64,000 nt of DNA from the NCBI GenBank assembly GCA_023362775.1, contig JALMGJ010000002.1, positions 61,554,914 to 61,618,913 of the forward strand, given 5' to 3'. The first letter of the stretch is position 1; the number at the start of each line of letters is the position of its first letter. Positions 32,790-45,326 of this stretch are shown one piece after another. Under the pieces are notes generated by a model, which had not been told where the DNA came from, ran no database searches, and saw only the letters and a program-made list of their open reading frames with translations. Made by a program: the position numbers and the translations under genes. This DNA comes from Charina bottae. Lineage: Eukaryota; Chordata; Lepidosauria; Squamata; Charinaidae.

Positions 32790-34282
32790 GTGTCCATGTT
32801 TCTCGCAATAATCATTTTAAGAGTTTCATCTGCTTCTGCAGGAAGCATTTTTCAAGAATTAATCTAATTTGTTTTGATTTAGTATAACAATAAAACCCAA
32901 TATTTTTAAAAATATATAATTTGTACAATAAAAAGAGAATAATAAAGATGAAAAAAGAATAGAAATTAAGATTTACTTTTCAAAATTATTTCAAACTGCT
33001 TTGTACATTCCTCAGAATACATTCAGGCTTTGAGACATTTGGTTCAAATTCAGTATCTGATCATGAGGAGCTTCGAAAACTGGAAAGGGCACTGGCCATA
33101 TTGGATTCAACAAGCATCCAAAGTTTTTATATCCTCCTTTTGGCTGTTTCCTAAAGTTCCAACTTTAAAATGGTTGGGAGTAGGATATGAAGCAGAGAGT
33201 TGGGAATGACTTGCACCAGTGCATTCAAAATAAGTATTAAGCATTCACAGTGGATGTCTGTTAATGACTCAGAAGGAGATGTTACAGACTATGGACTAAG
33301 TATGATTAGATTATAAAATAAACACATTCAAATGACAAAGTATAGTGGCTGTTGTGGCCTCAACAAGTGACCAGTGCACTGGAAAAATAATTTTGCCTGC
33401 GGGAGCTGTGTCATAGAGCTGATGAGTTTACTGATGAAAAGTAACGCTATGATTATTGAGTAGTAAAATGCTTGAGGACCGTATTCCATCTGACACCCTC
33501 CATGCAGATTAGAAATACTGTGAATTGCCATGTTGTATAAGACTTTTGTGAGTGATACCAGCTTCCCCCTTATTTATAGGTATGACACATATTTAGCTCA
33601 GTTACATGGCTGATATATACTATACTTGCTATCCCACTTTCTACCTCATTTCTTTTCTCTTTCAATCATCAAATGAGTAATCCACTTTTGGTTTCTAATT
33701 TTGTAAGGACAAGCTCTTTCTCCACAGGGAAAATAACTTTTCCTTACTTAAAGCTTTTCCCTCTGATTGTTGGGAATTCTGGGAATTATCTCAACACAAG
33801 TAGATGACTTCACTTGAAGAAGGCCTAGTCCTAGTCTGTGATTTAGACCAGAAAAAAACCAGCACCCAGAAAACAGAGTCTAGAATGGAGTTTTGCAGGT
33901 AGCCACAAACAGTTAATTTAGTAGTAAGGAACATCAAAAGCTGGTTCAACCACTTGATGTCTTTTCACCCAAATAAATTAATGGTTGCATCCAGGCTCAG
34001 TCATGATGAACTACATTGGAGAATGGACCCCATCTGATGCCAGCTGCGTGAACTGGAACCCAAGAATGTTGTCCTGTTTTAGGGCCAATATGTTAAAAAA
34101 TTCTGGTTACACTATTTAGGCATCAGTTCCACTTTCATTCAGCCTGTTTGCCTGCCATGGGACCAGTACTGCTGACCTTTTGTGGCTACTGCTGTTACTA
34201 CGTGTGTATGCGTGTGCATGTATGTATGTGTTTATGATGAATAACACGACTCAGAATGTGTACTTTGTTGTATGTAATGCAA
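32790..34282. other. AT-rich unique stretch
   Basis: No recognisable element or exon. Confidence 0.5.
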
Positions 34283-34354
34283 CTAACCGCCCAGAGTCCC
34301 TCTGGTGGGAGGAGATGGGCGGTGACAAATCTAATAAATAAAATAAATAAATAA
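34283..34354 (+). mobile_element. L2-like LINE 3' tail
   Basis: AACCGCCCAGAGTCCCTCTG, then GGGCGGTGACAAATCTAATAAAT and (AAAT)n. Confidence 0.6.
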
Positions 34355-35514
34355 ACTTCTCTAACTCAGCAAATACCCTTATAATAGAACAAAAGTGGGG
34401 AAAAATAGCAAAGGAATAATTCTCCCTGAGATTGCCTATAAATATTTTACTATCCCAGGTGTAGAACTGATAAGAAACAATAATATACATAACCTGCTTT
34501 GATATTTCTCCATTTTCTACTGTGATATATTAAAATCATAATGTACTGTACATGCTGGACTTTTTTTTCTGCTTACATAATGTGTGCTGACAGAATTGAA
34601 ATATTACTTTGTTATTGATTGAGTTTCAGTCCTGGGTTATATTATTGGGTTTTTTAATGGATCATTTCATGTTAAGGAAATAAAACAATCATAACTTTTG
34701 GGAACTGCTTTGAAGTTCTAGATTCCCCTGTGCTTTGCAAATTCCATCATTTACTGTTGTTCAGTATTAAATGTCCATAAGCAAGAGCAGGACTGGAATG
34801 TGAAAAATGAGATCAATGACTTTCTTTCTGGCCTAACCTAATCCTGAAAGCACTTACGTTAGCCAATCAGTTCACTTTCACTTTAAAGTTAATCCGAGAT
34901 GAATCTAGTAGAACTGGGCATAAATGGCCTTTCACAATTCTTGCACCAAATTTATGGGCAGAAAAATTGGATGGAGAAATTCTTCAGCAGTTTTTCAGCT
35001 CCTGAAAAAGCTGGAGAAGGGATGTTTCCTCTGGATTTTAACTGAAATACAAGAAGCAGGGAAGCTGCAGGCTGTTGAAGAGACAATTACTGTATGTAAT
35101 AAAAGAGTAGGCATTTACACACATGTTCCTTGGCTATCTCATACATAAATTAGTGTAAGAACGCCAAACTCTACCCATGAGAATTTCTAAGGGGGACTTC
35201 TGTGGAAGATTTCTCCAAAGTTCTCAGTTCGTTTGAAGTGCTCTTATATTCTTGTTTGAAAGAATCTCTAAAAGCCATTTTCCATCAACCTGAATGAGAA
35301 CCTGTAGAAAAAAAATGCAGGAGAATTTCTCTGCTTTTTACTAGCCTTTAGCTCTGCCCTCATCAATGTTTTAGATTAGTGATCCAGTAAATCTTCTGAT
35401 GATCAGTGGCCCATCAAATAAACAAACAAACAAACAAACAAATAAATAAATAATACCCAGTGTTATAAACAAAGTGTTTCTGTCATCTACAAGGCACACT
35501 GATTTGGTCCCTCC
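34355..35514. other. AT-rich unique stretch
   Basis: Several TAAT-rich cores, a (AAAC/AAAT)n at 35,417-35,455. No exon. Confidence 0.45.
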
Positions 35515-35528
35515 TATTTGACCCATAG

Positions 35529-35831
35529 GGGGTGCGATGGCTCAGTGGTTAAGACACAAGGCTTGTCGATCGGAAGGTCGCAAGTTCGGTGGTTCAAGAC
35601 CCTAGCTCCCGCACTCGCCCCAGTTCTTGCCAACCTAGCAATTTGAAAGCATGCAAATGCAAGTGGATAAATAGGTACCACTTTGGTGGGATGGTAACAG
35701 CGTTCCGTCATGCTGGCCACATGACCACGGAAGCGTCTTCGGACAGTGCTGGCTCTTCGGTTAAGAAACGGAGATGAGCACTGCCCCCTAGAGTCGGACA
35801 CGACTGTGCAGGGGAAACCTTTACTTTACTT
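35529..35831 (+). mobile_element. Sauria-type SINE, plus strand, with TSD
   Basis: A 14-bp perfect TSD TATTTGACCCATAG (35,515-35,528 and 35,832-35,845). Body has GGGTGCGATGGCTCAGTGG, GGTTCAAGACCCTAGC (B-box-like), GGAAGCGTCTTCGG and the ACTTTACTTTA tail. Confidence 0.9.
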
Positions 35832-36015
35832 TATTTGACCCATAGATAATGAATCTGCAACTGATTGCAGAAGCAGGGGGAATCAGCCATTCCACCCATT
35901 TGGCTGAAAGAGCAGCTCATTTTATTTTAAGAATTCCTGAACTTTTAAGAACCAGTGCTTCAATTTGAATATTTGCTACTTCCATTTCCATTTGTTTATG
36001 TAGTACCTTGTAGGA

Positions 36016-36121
36016 CAGTGTTTCTCAACCTCAGCAACTTTCAGACTTGTGGACTTCAACTCCCAGAATTCTGGGAGTTGAAGTCCACAAGTCTGAAAGT
36101 TGCTGAGGTTGAGAAACACTG
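36016..36121. mobile_element. Foldback hAT MITE, copy 2: perfect 106-bp palindrome
   Basis: Two 53-base arms pair perfectly with no loop, meeting at CAGAATTCTG (EcoRI-type centre). Ends CAGTGTTTCTCAACC. TSD TTGTAGGA (36,008-36,015) against TTGTAGGC (36,122-36,129), one mismatch. Confidence 0.88.
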
Positions 36122-36129
36122 TTGTAGGC

Positions 36130-37731
36130 TATTAATCTGGTAGCAGCAACAATCTTCTTTGATAATAAGGACTCTGGAAAACTTTTCCATTGAAGGGAGG
36201 GAGGCAAATTTGTTCATTATAATTTCATTTTGAAATCCATTATTGTTATAATATTAGTTTTAACCAGTCTGCAATAAAATGTCAGAAGGTTGGACTGATC
36301 GTAGTGAATTACAATATTAGATTAATGTTCAGTTTGATCTGATACAAGTATCAGACTAGTTGTGAACAGAAGAAGAATTTCTGGGGCTCTCCCCCATTGT
36401 GGGATGGGGAGAGAGAAGATTCCTCACCTCTGCCCCCAATGCAATTAATTCAGAACCAAATCACTGAGGTAGTGAAGCTGTTCTGAATAGACTTCACTGC
36501 TGTAATTTTACAGCTGTAGCTTTTATCTTTGTTTAAGGATTTTTACGTTTAACTTTTTGGCTATTACATCAACCCAGATAGTCTAAAGAACTGAATATTA
36601 ATTTAATTAATTATTTTTTAAAAAGTGCTGCATCTCTTATAGCCTTATCAAAGTCTTTGTTCCCAACTTTTCTTAACTTATTAAACCATATGACGTATGA
36701 AGTAAAGTAATGTAGCCCCCCACTCCTCTATGAAAAGAAATAGAGTTGTTGGATGAAAACAATTTAGCTTAGCAACAGGTGTTCAAAATTTGGAGCAGAA
36801 TTTGTTCCCACCCTAGCCAATTTATAACTTTTGAGCTTGAAATGGTGCAGATCATCTACATGCAAAACACATATTCAGTCCTGGGGCAAAACCTCATGAT
36901 TACTAGCAGTAGCATTCAAATATTGTATATATCAACGGCAGCAAGAACTGTAGTTCTTCTGATTTCTAGTTTTCCTGGAGGAAATGTGGCAAAATAGTTC
37001 AGAGTCCCCAAATGGGCTAGAAGAAACTGTGTGTGTGTTCTTGCTGTTACTATTTGTAAAGCCTAGGCCAAGCACTTCTTCTGCCTGTGTGTGCCATAGA
37101 TATATGGCAATTTGAAATATATTCTTGGCACAAAAGGAAAAGTTTGCTTTGCTGTTGCTTCCAGGTAGAATTTCTTTTCTTTTTTCTTTTCTTTGAAACT
37201 GCATTTCTTAGAGTTTTCCATCCTCTGTCTTTGCCTTTTCCAGGAAGTAGGGTAACAGTGTATTTTCACATTCAGTTTAATAAGAGTTCAGTATGGTTGG
37301 TTCAAGATCCTGGACAAAAGGTCTGGTTTGTTGCTAGAAGAATGATTTAATAGTTCTTTAACAATTGAAAATTGAGGTTATTTTTGGCTGTGATCCAAAT
37401 GCATGCAGGATGGATCTGGAACCAGCTTGTAATATATTGATAATTTAGCACCAAGGAGCATTGTGTTTGGAAGCGGATGACTATATTGTGTCTTGAAAAA
37501 CAGTAAATTAAAACATGGAATGGTTGAAAGTATGGATAACAGCTGATGAGGCAATTGCATTTAATGGAAAATACAGCAATCTTCCTCCATAGGAAATGAT
37601 ATGACAACCACCCAGATCTGCCTGACATCAAATTTGCATGGCTGCTGCTCTGTGCACTGGCTAATGCTTTCTGTGAACACTGGCTGAATTGTCACCATGT
37701 ATTTTCTTCCAGTCACCATGTATTTCCTATG
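36130..37731. other. AT-rich unique stretch
   Basis: No recognised element or exon before the SINE. Confidence 0.45.
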
Positions 37732-38070
37732 GGGGCCGTGGTGGCTTAGCGGGTAAGATGCCAGGCTTGTCGATCAGAAGATTGCAAGTTCGGAGGTTCG
37801 AATCCCTAGCCCCGCGTGATGGAGTGAGCTCCTGCACTTGCCCCAGCTCTTGCCAACCTAGCAATTCAAAAGCATGCAAATGCAAGTAGATTAATAGGTA
37901 CCACTTCGGTGGGTAGGTAACAGCGTTCCACGCGCGTCATGCAGCCACATGACCGTAGAAGCGTCTTCAGACAACGCTGGCTCTTCGGCTAACAAACGGA
38001 GATGACACCAGCCCCTAGAGTCAGACACAACTGCACAAATGTGCGGGGGGAACCTTTACCTTTTTTATTT
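37732..38070 (+). mobile_element. Sauria-type SINE, plus strand
   Basis: GGGGCCGTGGTGGCTTAGCG, GGAGGTTCGAATCCCTAGCC (B box), tail GGGGGGAACCTTTACC. TATTTTCTTCCAG occurs at 37,700-37,712 and 38,071-38,083, but about 19 extra bases lie between the left copy and the SINE start, so the TSD is imperfectly placed. Confidence 0.88.
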
Positions 38071-38680
38071 TATTTTCTTCCAGGCATTTCCAAACTGTCC
38101 ATGGAAATGACTTGAAGTAGCAGTGAGAAAAATACATATTGTAGGGCTGTTTTCTCCAAATCTGGTGATCTCTGAATTTGTTGGAGCTGCAAGTCTCAGA
38201 ATTCAGTTCATTCAACAGTCAGTGATGCAATAACCAGCAGCTCAGAGCATGAGGGGGAGGAAATAGAAACCACATATTTGGAGTTACCTCTGGGACAGCA
38301 TCTGCCTTTGAGGTAGGACAAAGGGGCATGAAACCTGTAAAATCCATGTCTCAGGAAGAATCCGAACCAGAAGAACTTCAGCTGTGTATGACTACAGAAA
38401 AATGTTCAGAGCTGCACCCTGAAAAATGATGATGCCACTGTGTGGCTATGCGACAGATTATGTGATGAAGGAGCAAGAGACTGCAGAAGCAGAAAGATCA
38501 ACTTACCTGAGTGTCAGATTGGTTACAGCTAGAGAATAATTTAGATCATTTGGAAGGGGCTAGGTCAGAGTTTTGGGGAATATAAGTAATGCAGGTTGCT
38601 TAACTGATCTGTTTGGAAACTTGCTTCCTGCTTTTGCCTGCCTCAAGGAACCTGGCCTGGATATGCACCCTCTTGGTCCC
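38071..38680. other. Unclassified stretch, possibly LTR-derived
   Basis: The segment about 38,250-38,680 has CCTGGCCTGGATATGCACCC and related C-rich text loosely like the 3' part of the 57.2-59 kb LTR candidate. I could not prove homology. Confidence 0.25.
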
Positions 38681-38681
38681 C

Positions 38682-38797
38682 AGAGAATCAGGCAGGAGAT
38701 GAAGGCAAGTTCATTCAAAGTTCTCAAACTAATTAACAGATGTTAATTAGTTTGAGAACTTTGAATGAACTTGCCTTCATCTCCTGCCTGATTCTCT
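38682..38797. repeat. Perfect 57-bp inverted repeat (116-bp palindrome)
   Basis: Arms 38,682-38,738 and 38,741-38,797 pair without a mismatch around a 2-nt loop GA. Ends AGAGAATC / GATTCTCT. No TSD-like direct repeat was found around it. Confidence 0.95.
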
Positions 38798-41216
38798 TCT
38801 TTTTCTGATACCTACCTTTGAACCCAGACTCTTAACTCATGTCAATAGTGCTTGCCTTGAGATGAAACACCAAACAAGTTTGATTTTGAATGGACTTCAA
38901 GTGATAGATACTTTATGTGAAACAAGGTTCACCTTCCTGTGCTTGAAGAGCTTATCTAAGTAATTAATAAGTCTACATTATATTTGTTTAATGCAGAGGT
39001 AGGCAATATGTCTTGGTCAGGGGTTTGCACTTAAGATGATTTCTGAGGGTATGGAGGGCTGAAATATTTTGGCCTGTTTTTTGTTTGGAGGGGTGAGGTG
39101 GGGTTTAAAGATCAAAAGTGTATCTTTTTTAACCTTTAGTGAAGAATAAGTCAATTTTTTCCATCTTAAAAGTGGTCATTTTGCTGTCAAATTTAAAGTG
39201 CTCTGGTGGCTGAATGTGTCTTGTAGATGTTGATTGTCTACCCTATTGAAATACCATAAGAATTCTAGTTGTACTCTTGTGAGCAAGGGATCTGTCTGTC
39301 TTGTCTGTCTATCTATTTATTATCTAATTCCATTCCATTCCTTTGGTTTTCTGAGTTTCTTGAGTAAAAGTTTCTATTTCATGGAATTACATGGAACCTC
39401 TAGATCAAAAGGAAATAAAATATGAATTCCTATGCCTGATTTTCTTTTTTTACTATTTTGGGGAAAGGTAAAAAAGAAATCTGAATAATGTGCACTTAAA
39501 GCAAGCATCATTAAGACAAAATTAATAGCTGAATTCCAGAGGATAAGTGATTTTTCTACATATCTATGGCAGCTATTTACCTAAAATGTAATTACTATTA
39601 TTAATCACCAAATATAGTTTATAACCTGAGCAAAAAGCTCTAAAAAAGAATCAGGGCTACCATCCAACTAATAAAATCTATTTATTAAAGCTACTCTCTT
39701 GCTACTTTTTCAACTTGACAATGAAGGCTTGTGATACATACCGCTAAATGCAACATTTTCAGCAGATGAGCATATACATCTACAGGAGATTAGAGTTTTA
39801 GGTCTAGAGTTTTAGGACTGCTGGAAAAGTGCTGCTTTGGCCCATTTTTAAAATACTTGTGGGGCAGGGGCCATTTGTACTTCCGGAGGTAGAGTGTCCC
39901 AATGGAGGTCACCAGCGACTAGACAATGTCTTAACATTCCTGATTAAATTTAAAGGTGCATCTCCAAGGAATCAAGGGGTATGCAGATCTCACCAGATGC
40001 AGGATGTTTTTTCTGTAAAAAGCAGATACTGCTGCAAGCAGGATTAATAGACTATAGTAGTCTGGAAGCCACAGAACCCAAAAATTTATAAATGGGGCAG
40101 GTGTTCAGGAAAATAAATAGACAAATAAACAAGCAATCTGTGATACGGAGTTGTCTGTGGAACAAGGAAACTTTCATTTCAACCATGCATATTCAGTCAA
40201 CATTAAATCTTAAGAAAGATTGCCATAACCCAGTGATATTAATAAGCAGACAATATTTTGGCTAGGCACTCTAAAACAGAATCCTAGGGAAATACTCCCC
40301 CTTTTCTGGGGGAGATGGGCAGTGGCAAAATTTGAAAAATAAAATAAATAAATAAATAAAATAAAATAAAATAAAATAAAATAAAATAAAATACACAAAA
40401 CAATTTCTCCATGTTTAGGCAGAGTGACTGCTATTGAGCCCAAGCGGTTTAATGTTAAGCCTATATTTCTCATCTGTCTTTAGACCATTATGTTTAGAGG
40501 ATAATATATAATTTGAAGAATGGGGGCCTTGCCTTGAAATATGAGGATTTAGGACTCTTTGAATTAGCTTTGTATTAATAATTATTTTAATATGCGATTG
40601 AATGGGATTCAAATCTGACTCATTATCAAGACAGGTTTAGTAGACTATTTTTTTTCTTAACTCACAAATAGATCCAGCTGATTGTCCTATATGGTTTATA
40701 AATAGATCATCTGTCACTTTAAATTCCAAATGTTTCACATTCTCTTCTAATAACTCAAACTGATCTCTGGCATTAAAGTCTGCTACAAATTATTTCTCTT
40801 AGATCTAGTTATCTGAAAGTACATACAGAAAACACATAGCTTGGATTTCTAGAGCCCTTGTAGGATTAAAAATGGTTGTACCAAGTAATGCAATAGAGTT
40901 GGATTAATAAGGTCCAAGCAATGTGCATCCTACCATTAGACAAAATAAGCCTCCTGAGATACTGATTTGGGGCAAAGTTTGTTTCATTATCTGGTTTATT
41001 ATTGTCTAACGTTACTGCTAGAGTAAGGGAAGCAAGCTCCTTGGCAAAGGAGGACAACCTTGGGTGGACAAACTGTATTTTTTATTGAGAGGGAAGCTGA
41101 AGGCCATAAAGTGGGAAGAGTCACATATGAGATACAAGTATGATTGTATTTGTGGGGTTCTTGATTTTAAGTTAATTTTAGGGTTTCCACCAACAGATTA
41201 AACTGTCTCCCACCTC
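38798..41216. other. AT-rich stretch with L2-like tail and (TAAAA)n
   Basis: At about 40,295-40,342 a CTGGGGGAGATGGGCAGTGGC motif resembles an L2-like tail, followed by (TAAAA)n to about 40,392. Otherwise no element or exon was seen. A dense run of short ORFs is not supported by any domain. Confidence 0.5.
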
Positions 41217-41221
41217 AAAAT

Positions 41222-41743
41222 TGTTGGAGAGTGTATTTTCTTGCACATGCAAAGTATCAGAAAATGATCAGCACCAGAGACCAATTAATGACACCAGTCA
41301 TTATAGTAACTTAGTTGCAGTTATATTTGTTACTCATACAAACAGACATTTACAGTCCTCTTCCAGATCCCTGGAAGTATTACATTTCCACATACCAGAT
41401 AGTAGAAACAAACAAACAGGAGTAAACAGAAACAGAGTAAGCAGGGTGGGGCAGGCAGGTTCTTTTATACTCTTCAGCCTGAATGACGTGCTGCCAGACC
41501 TTTTAAAGTTTGCAGGTGTTTACCTAATAAGGTTATATTGCTGTGACTTACCCTCAAGGAATAATACACCAACAAAAATAGCAGGAAACTCTGCTTTCAG
41601 TTTCCAAAAGGCATGGTCAGAAGGGTGCATGACAATCTGGGAATGGAGCTTGCACACCCCTTCTCTCTGCAGTTCTCAAAATAATACTGTATGATCAGCA
41701 CTGATGGAATACAATTAAAGTTACTGCTCTATCTCAAATAGCA
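41222..41743. mobile_element. Solo LTR candidate (TG...CA with AAAAT duplication)
   Basis: The segment starts TGTTGGAGAG and ends CTCAAATAGCA, flanked by the 5-bp direct repeat AAAAT (41,217-41,221 and 41,744-41,748). On the minus strand it contains GAGTATAAAAGAACC at about 41,459-41,473, a TATA-like promoter. A 157-codon ORF across it is likely chance. No second LTR or internal region was seen. Five-base repeats arise by chance, so this is only a candidate. Confidence 0.4.
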
Positions 41744-42039
41744 AAAATGGCTTGAGTTTGCCCTTCTTCCAAGATTCTGGAGTTTCAAATGTATATTGTT
41801 TTTATGTAATGTTCCTTTCCAGAGGGTACTTCCGGAAATGGGAGACTTTGGAATCTCAAATACGTACAGTAATTTGCAATGCTATCTCCAAGGTGATGTT
41901 CCCAAGATCCTTTGTAGGGAATTCCACTACAGTTCAACCAAGTTAGCTGATCTTGCAAGCTGATACAAGAGAATTTAGCAGCTTTCATCCCACATAAGAG
42001 GCAGAAGAAGACAAGTACTGTAGCTCCTTGGTGAATCTT

Positions 42040-43224
42040 GATGAAGCTAGATGAATCCAAGGCTGGAGTTAAAATCGCTGGAAGAAACATTAACAATCTC
42101 AGATATGCAGATGATACCACTTTGATGGCTGAAAGCGAGGAGGAGCTGAGGAGCCTTATGTCGAAGGTGAAAGAAGAAAGTGCAAAAGCTGGGTTTTAGT
42201 TAAACCTCAAAAAAACCAAGATTATGGCAACCAGCTTGATTGATAACTGGCAAATAGAGGGAGAAAAAGTGGAGGCAGTGACAGACTTTGTATTTCTAGG
42301 CGCAAAGATTACTGCAGACGCTGACTGCAGCCAGGAAATCAGAAGATGTTTACTTCTTGGGAGGAGAGCAATGACAAATCTCAATAAAATAGTTAAGAGC
42401 AGAGACATCACACTGACAACAAAGGTCCGCATAGTTAAAGCAATGGTATTCCCTGTAGTAGGGGCGTGGTGGCTCAGCGGGTAAGATGCCAGACTTGTCG
42501 ATCGGAATATTGCAAGTTCGGAGGTTTGAATCCCTAGCCATGCGTGTGGAGTGAGCTCCCGCACTAGCTCCAGCTCTTGCCAACCTAGCAATTCGAAAGC
42601 ATGCAAATGCAAGTAGATTAATAGGTACCACTTCGGTGGGTAGGTAACAGCGTTCCGCGCACGTCATGCGGCTACATGACCATGGAAGCGTCTTCGGACA
42701 ACGCTGGCTCTTGGGCTAACAAACGGAGATGAGCACCGGCCCCTAGAGTTGGACACGACTGCACAAATGTGCGGGGAGAACCTTTACCTTTACCTTATTC
42801 CTTGTAGTAACCTGTGGCTGTGAGAGCTGGACCATAAGGAAGGCTGAGTGAAGGAAGATAGATGCTTTTGAACTGTGGTGTTGGAGGAAAATTCTGAGAG
42901 TGCCTTGGACTGCAAGAAGATCAAACCAGTCCATACTCCAGGAAATAAAGCCAGACTGCTCACTTGAGGGAGTGATATTAAAGGCAAAACTGAAGTACCT
43001 TGGCCACATAATGAGAAGACAGGATACCCTGGAGAAGATGCTGATGCTAGGAAAAGTGGAAGGCAAAAGGAAGACGGGCCGACCAAGGGCAAGATGGCTG
43101 GATGATATTCTGGAGGTGACGGACTCGACCGTGGGGGAGCTGGGGATGGCGATGGCTGACAGGAAGCTCTGGCTTGGGCTGGTCCATGAAGTCACGAAGA
43201 GTCGGAAGCGGCTGAACGAATAAA
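42040..43224 (+). mobile_element. RTE-clade LINE, second lineage, 5'-truncated, split by SINE
   Basis: From about 42,055 it reads AGVKIAGRNINNLRYADDT (YADD at 42,104-42,115) and then MAESEEELRSLMSKV. It resembles BovB but differs at many sites (LIDNWQIEGEKVEAVT instead of SWQIEGEEMEAVT), and is close to the copies at 55.1 kb and 60.3 kb. An in-frame TAG lies at 42,197-42,199. A SINE interrupts it at 42,461-42,796. The end is GCGGCTGAACGAATAAACAA. Not functional. Confidence 0.9.
42461..42796 (+). mobile_element. Sauria-type SINE inserted in RTE LINE
   Basis: The 13-bp TSD ATTCCCTGTAGTA (42,448-42,460) against ATTCCTTGTAGTA (42,797-42,809), one mismatch. The LINE is continuous if the SINE and one TSD copy are ignored. 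Body complete from GGGGCGTGGTGGCTCAGCGG to ACCTTTACCTTT. Confidence 0.95.
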
Positions 43225-44879
43225 CAACAACTGTAACTCCAATCTCCTACCATTCTTGCCGGGACCAACCACCCTTCCCAGAACTGTCTCTTCAGCAATT
43301 GCTCTATACAATCATGTCTAGGAGAGCCATCATGCATTTTTCAATTAATCATTAATTAATTAATGTTCCTTTTTCTTTGTATGTTGGGTGTATTGTATTA
43401 TGAGCCTTCATTTAAAGAAATATATATTAGGGCTAAAAAGCAAGGATTTCAGATCCCGATCTTTCTCTATTGCTTATTCTACCCACGGCATATACTAGGT
43501 GCACAGTCAATAAACCGAAAAAGTTGGAGTTGGCATTTCCTGAGTGTATACCTCCCCCCTCCCCTCTCCAATTCATTCCACAGAACTCATTTGTCCATAG
43601 GCTTAAGCTTCAGGAAAAGGGTAGGAAAATCATTTTTCTCAACCCTTTCTCCTCCATATGACCTCTTTTTTAAATGCTGGTTTTGGCTTATGGATTCACA
43701 TTACAATCCTTATCTCCATCTCATGTGTAAAGAGTATTATTTCCCCAGTTCAGTGGGGAACTGAGAATGAAGGACAGTGCCTTGCCCTGGGTCATTGGAA
43801 GAAGCCATGGCTGAGTTGGTAAAGAATACCAACGCTCCTAGAACTAAATGCATCTCCAGAATCTTGAATAGCGTTCTTAAACTCCCTTCTGCAGCACCCG
43901 AAGAGGGCTCTTTCACTGGAAGCAAGCAAGCACTTTCGATGTGGGAAGGAATAACTTAATCTCAGCCAGGGAAACCATCATTAGGAGTGATGTGAAATTG
44001 CATGAGAAAAAAGAGAGAGACAGAAATAGTACTGCATGTCATTAGATGGCTCTGAAAGTAATATTTGAGGCAGTCTGAGCATATTGTAAAGTTCATAGGT
44101 TTCTCTTCTGTAAATTGCAAAGAAGAATAAGAAGAGTGGGTAGGACAGAGCCCATCTTTGACCAAATAAGAAGACACATGGTATAGGATTTTCACAGGCA
44201 AGCTCAAATATAAAAAGAAAGGTTTAATATACAAAAGGATTGCTTGTTTTCTCCCAAGGGCAAAAACCCCAGATGAATAAAACATTTGGCAGGAGTACAC
44301 AAGCTTGGCATCTTATATATTGCTGGTGTGTGGAGCAATATTAATCCAGGGAAAAAGTTTTTGTCTCTATCTGGTGTTCAATTTGCTTTCGTTCATTATT
44401 AAAACTCCTATAAACGATGTCACAATAGCCACACAGTCTACGGTATTATAATATTCAATCACTATTCTCATTCTTCCAGGCTGCAACCTTAAATTACTGA
44501 TGGTGAGTATAATCCCGAGTATATGACATAGCTAGTTCTAATTCAGCGCATTTAATTAGGAACAAGAGCATTGCCTTATATGAAGTCAGACCCTTGACAT
44601 ATAGCTCACTATGATTTTCAATGACAGATTCTTCTGTCAAATTCATTGCTAGTTACTCTGCAGTTACAAGAGCTCTCTCCGCTATTACTAACATACCATT
44701 TTGGCGGATATGGCAGGAAACCAGTTTAGTCCAATCAACATCCAAGGGTGGTGGTGTCAACATCAGCAATATAGTGAATAGAATGTTGTGATGCAAGCCC
44801 CACCCTTTTATACATGTGTTGTCATCACATACATGTTCAAAACAATGGGGCTTGTATCACAACACTTTGTCTGCCAACT
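43225..44879. other. AT-rich unique stretch
   Basis: No element or exon recognised. (ATTA)n at 43,342-43,364. A segment at about 44,570-44,700 weakly resembles an old reptile interspersed repeat. Confidence 0.45.
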
Positions 44880-45190
44880 TGCCAATTTTGACACCCCCCC
44901 GTGCCACTAAATTCAGTGTGATGCTTAAGTATATTTCTTTGTTTTGTTGTGTACTGGGCTAAAAGTTCTAGGTAAAGGCACAGTCTCCTGGGAGTCAAGC
45001 TTCGCTGATACAATAATATGGAAGTATTGCCTTTTCCGGGATGTTTTTTCAACCTTACAGTGTAGCCTATTTTTCTGGGATTTCCTGACAGTTCCTCATC
45101 CAAGTACTCAGCAGATCTGACCTTGCTTAGTTTTTTGAGATCAGCCAAGGTAGGCTAGATACACTCACTTAGCTGGGGTAAAGGCTGAAA
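44880..45190 (-). repeat. 5S rRNA-derived SINE, minus strand
   Basis: Reverse-complement reading of 45,060-45,160 gives CTCAAAAAACTAAGCAAGGT, then TGAGTACTTGGATGAGGAAC and TCAGGAAATCCC, which follows the 5S rRNA internal control region order (AAGCTAAGCAGGGT, AGTACTTGGATGGGAGACC, GGGAATACC). Sequence beyond the 5S part (to about 44,880) is a non-5S body. Confidence 0.65.
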
Positions 45191-45326
45191 AAGATTGGAC
45201 TTTGCAAGATTTGGAGTAGGACATATGGATACTTTAATCTGCTTCAAGTAAAGACTCATGCTCTTCTCTTTACTTGAAATAACTTGTTTGCATTAAGGTT
45301 GAACTTAAACCTTATTGGGTGGGAGA

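Noticed and set aside
41221..41694. 157-codon ORF
   Set aside because: Probably chance inside an LTR-like segment; no domain, no homology recognised.
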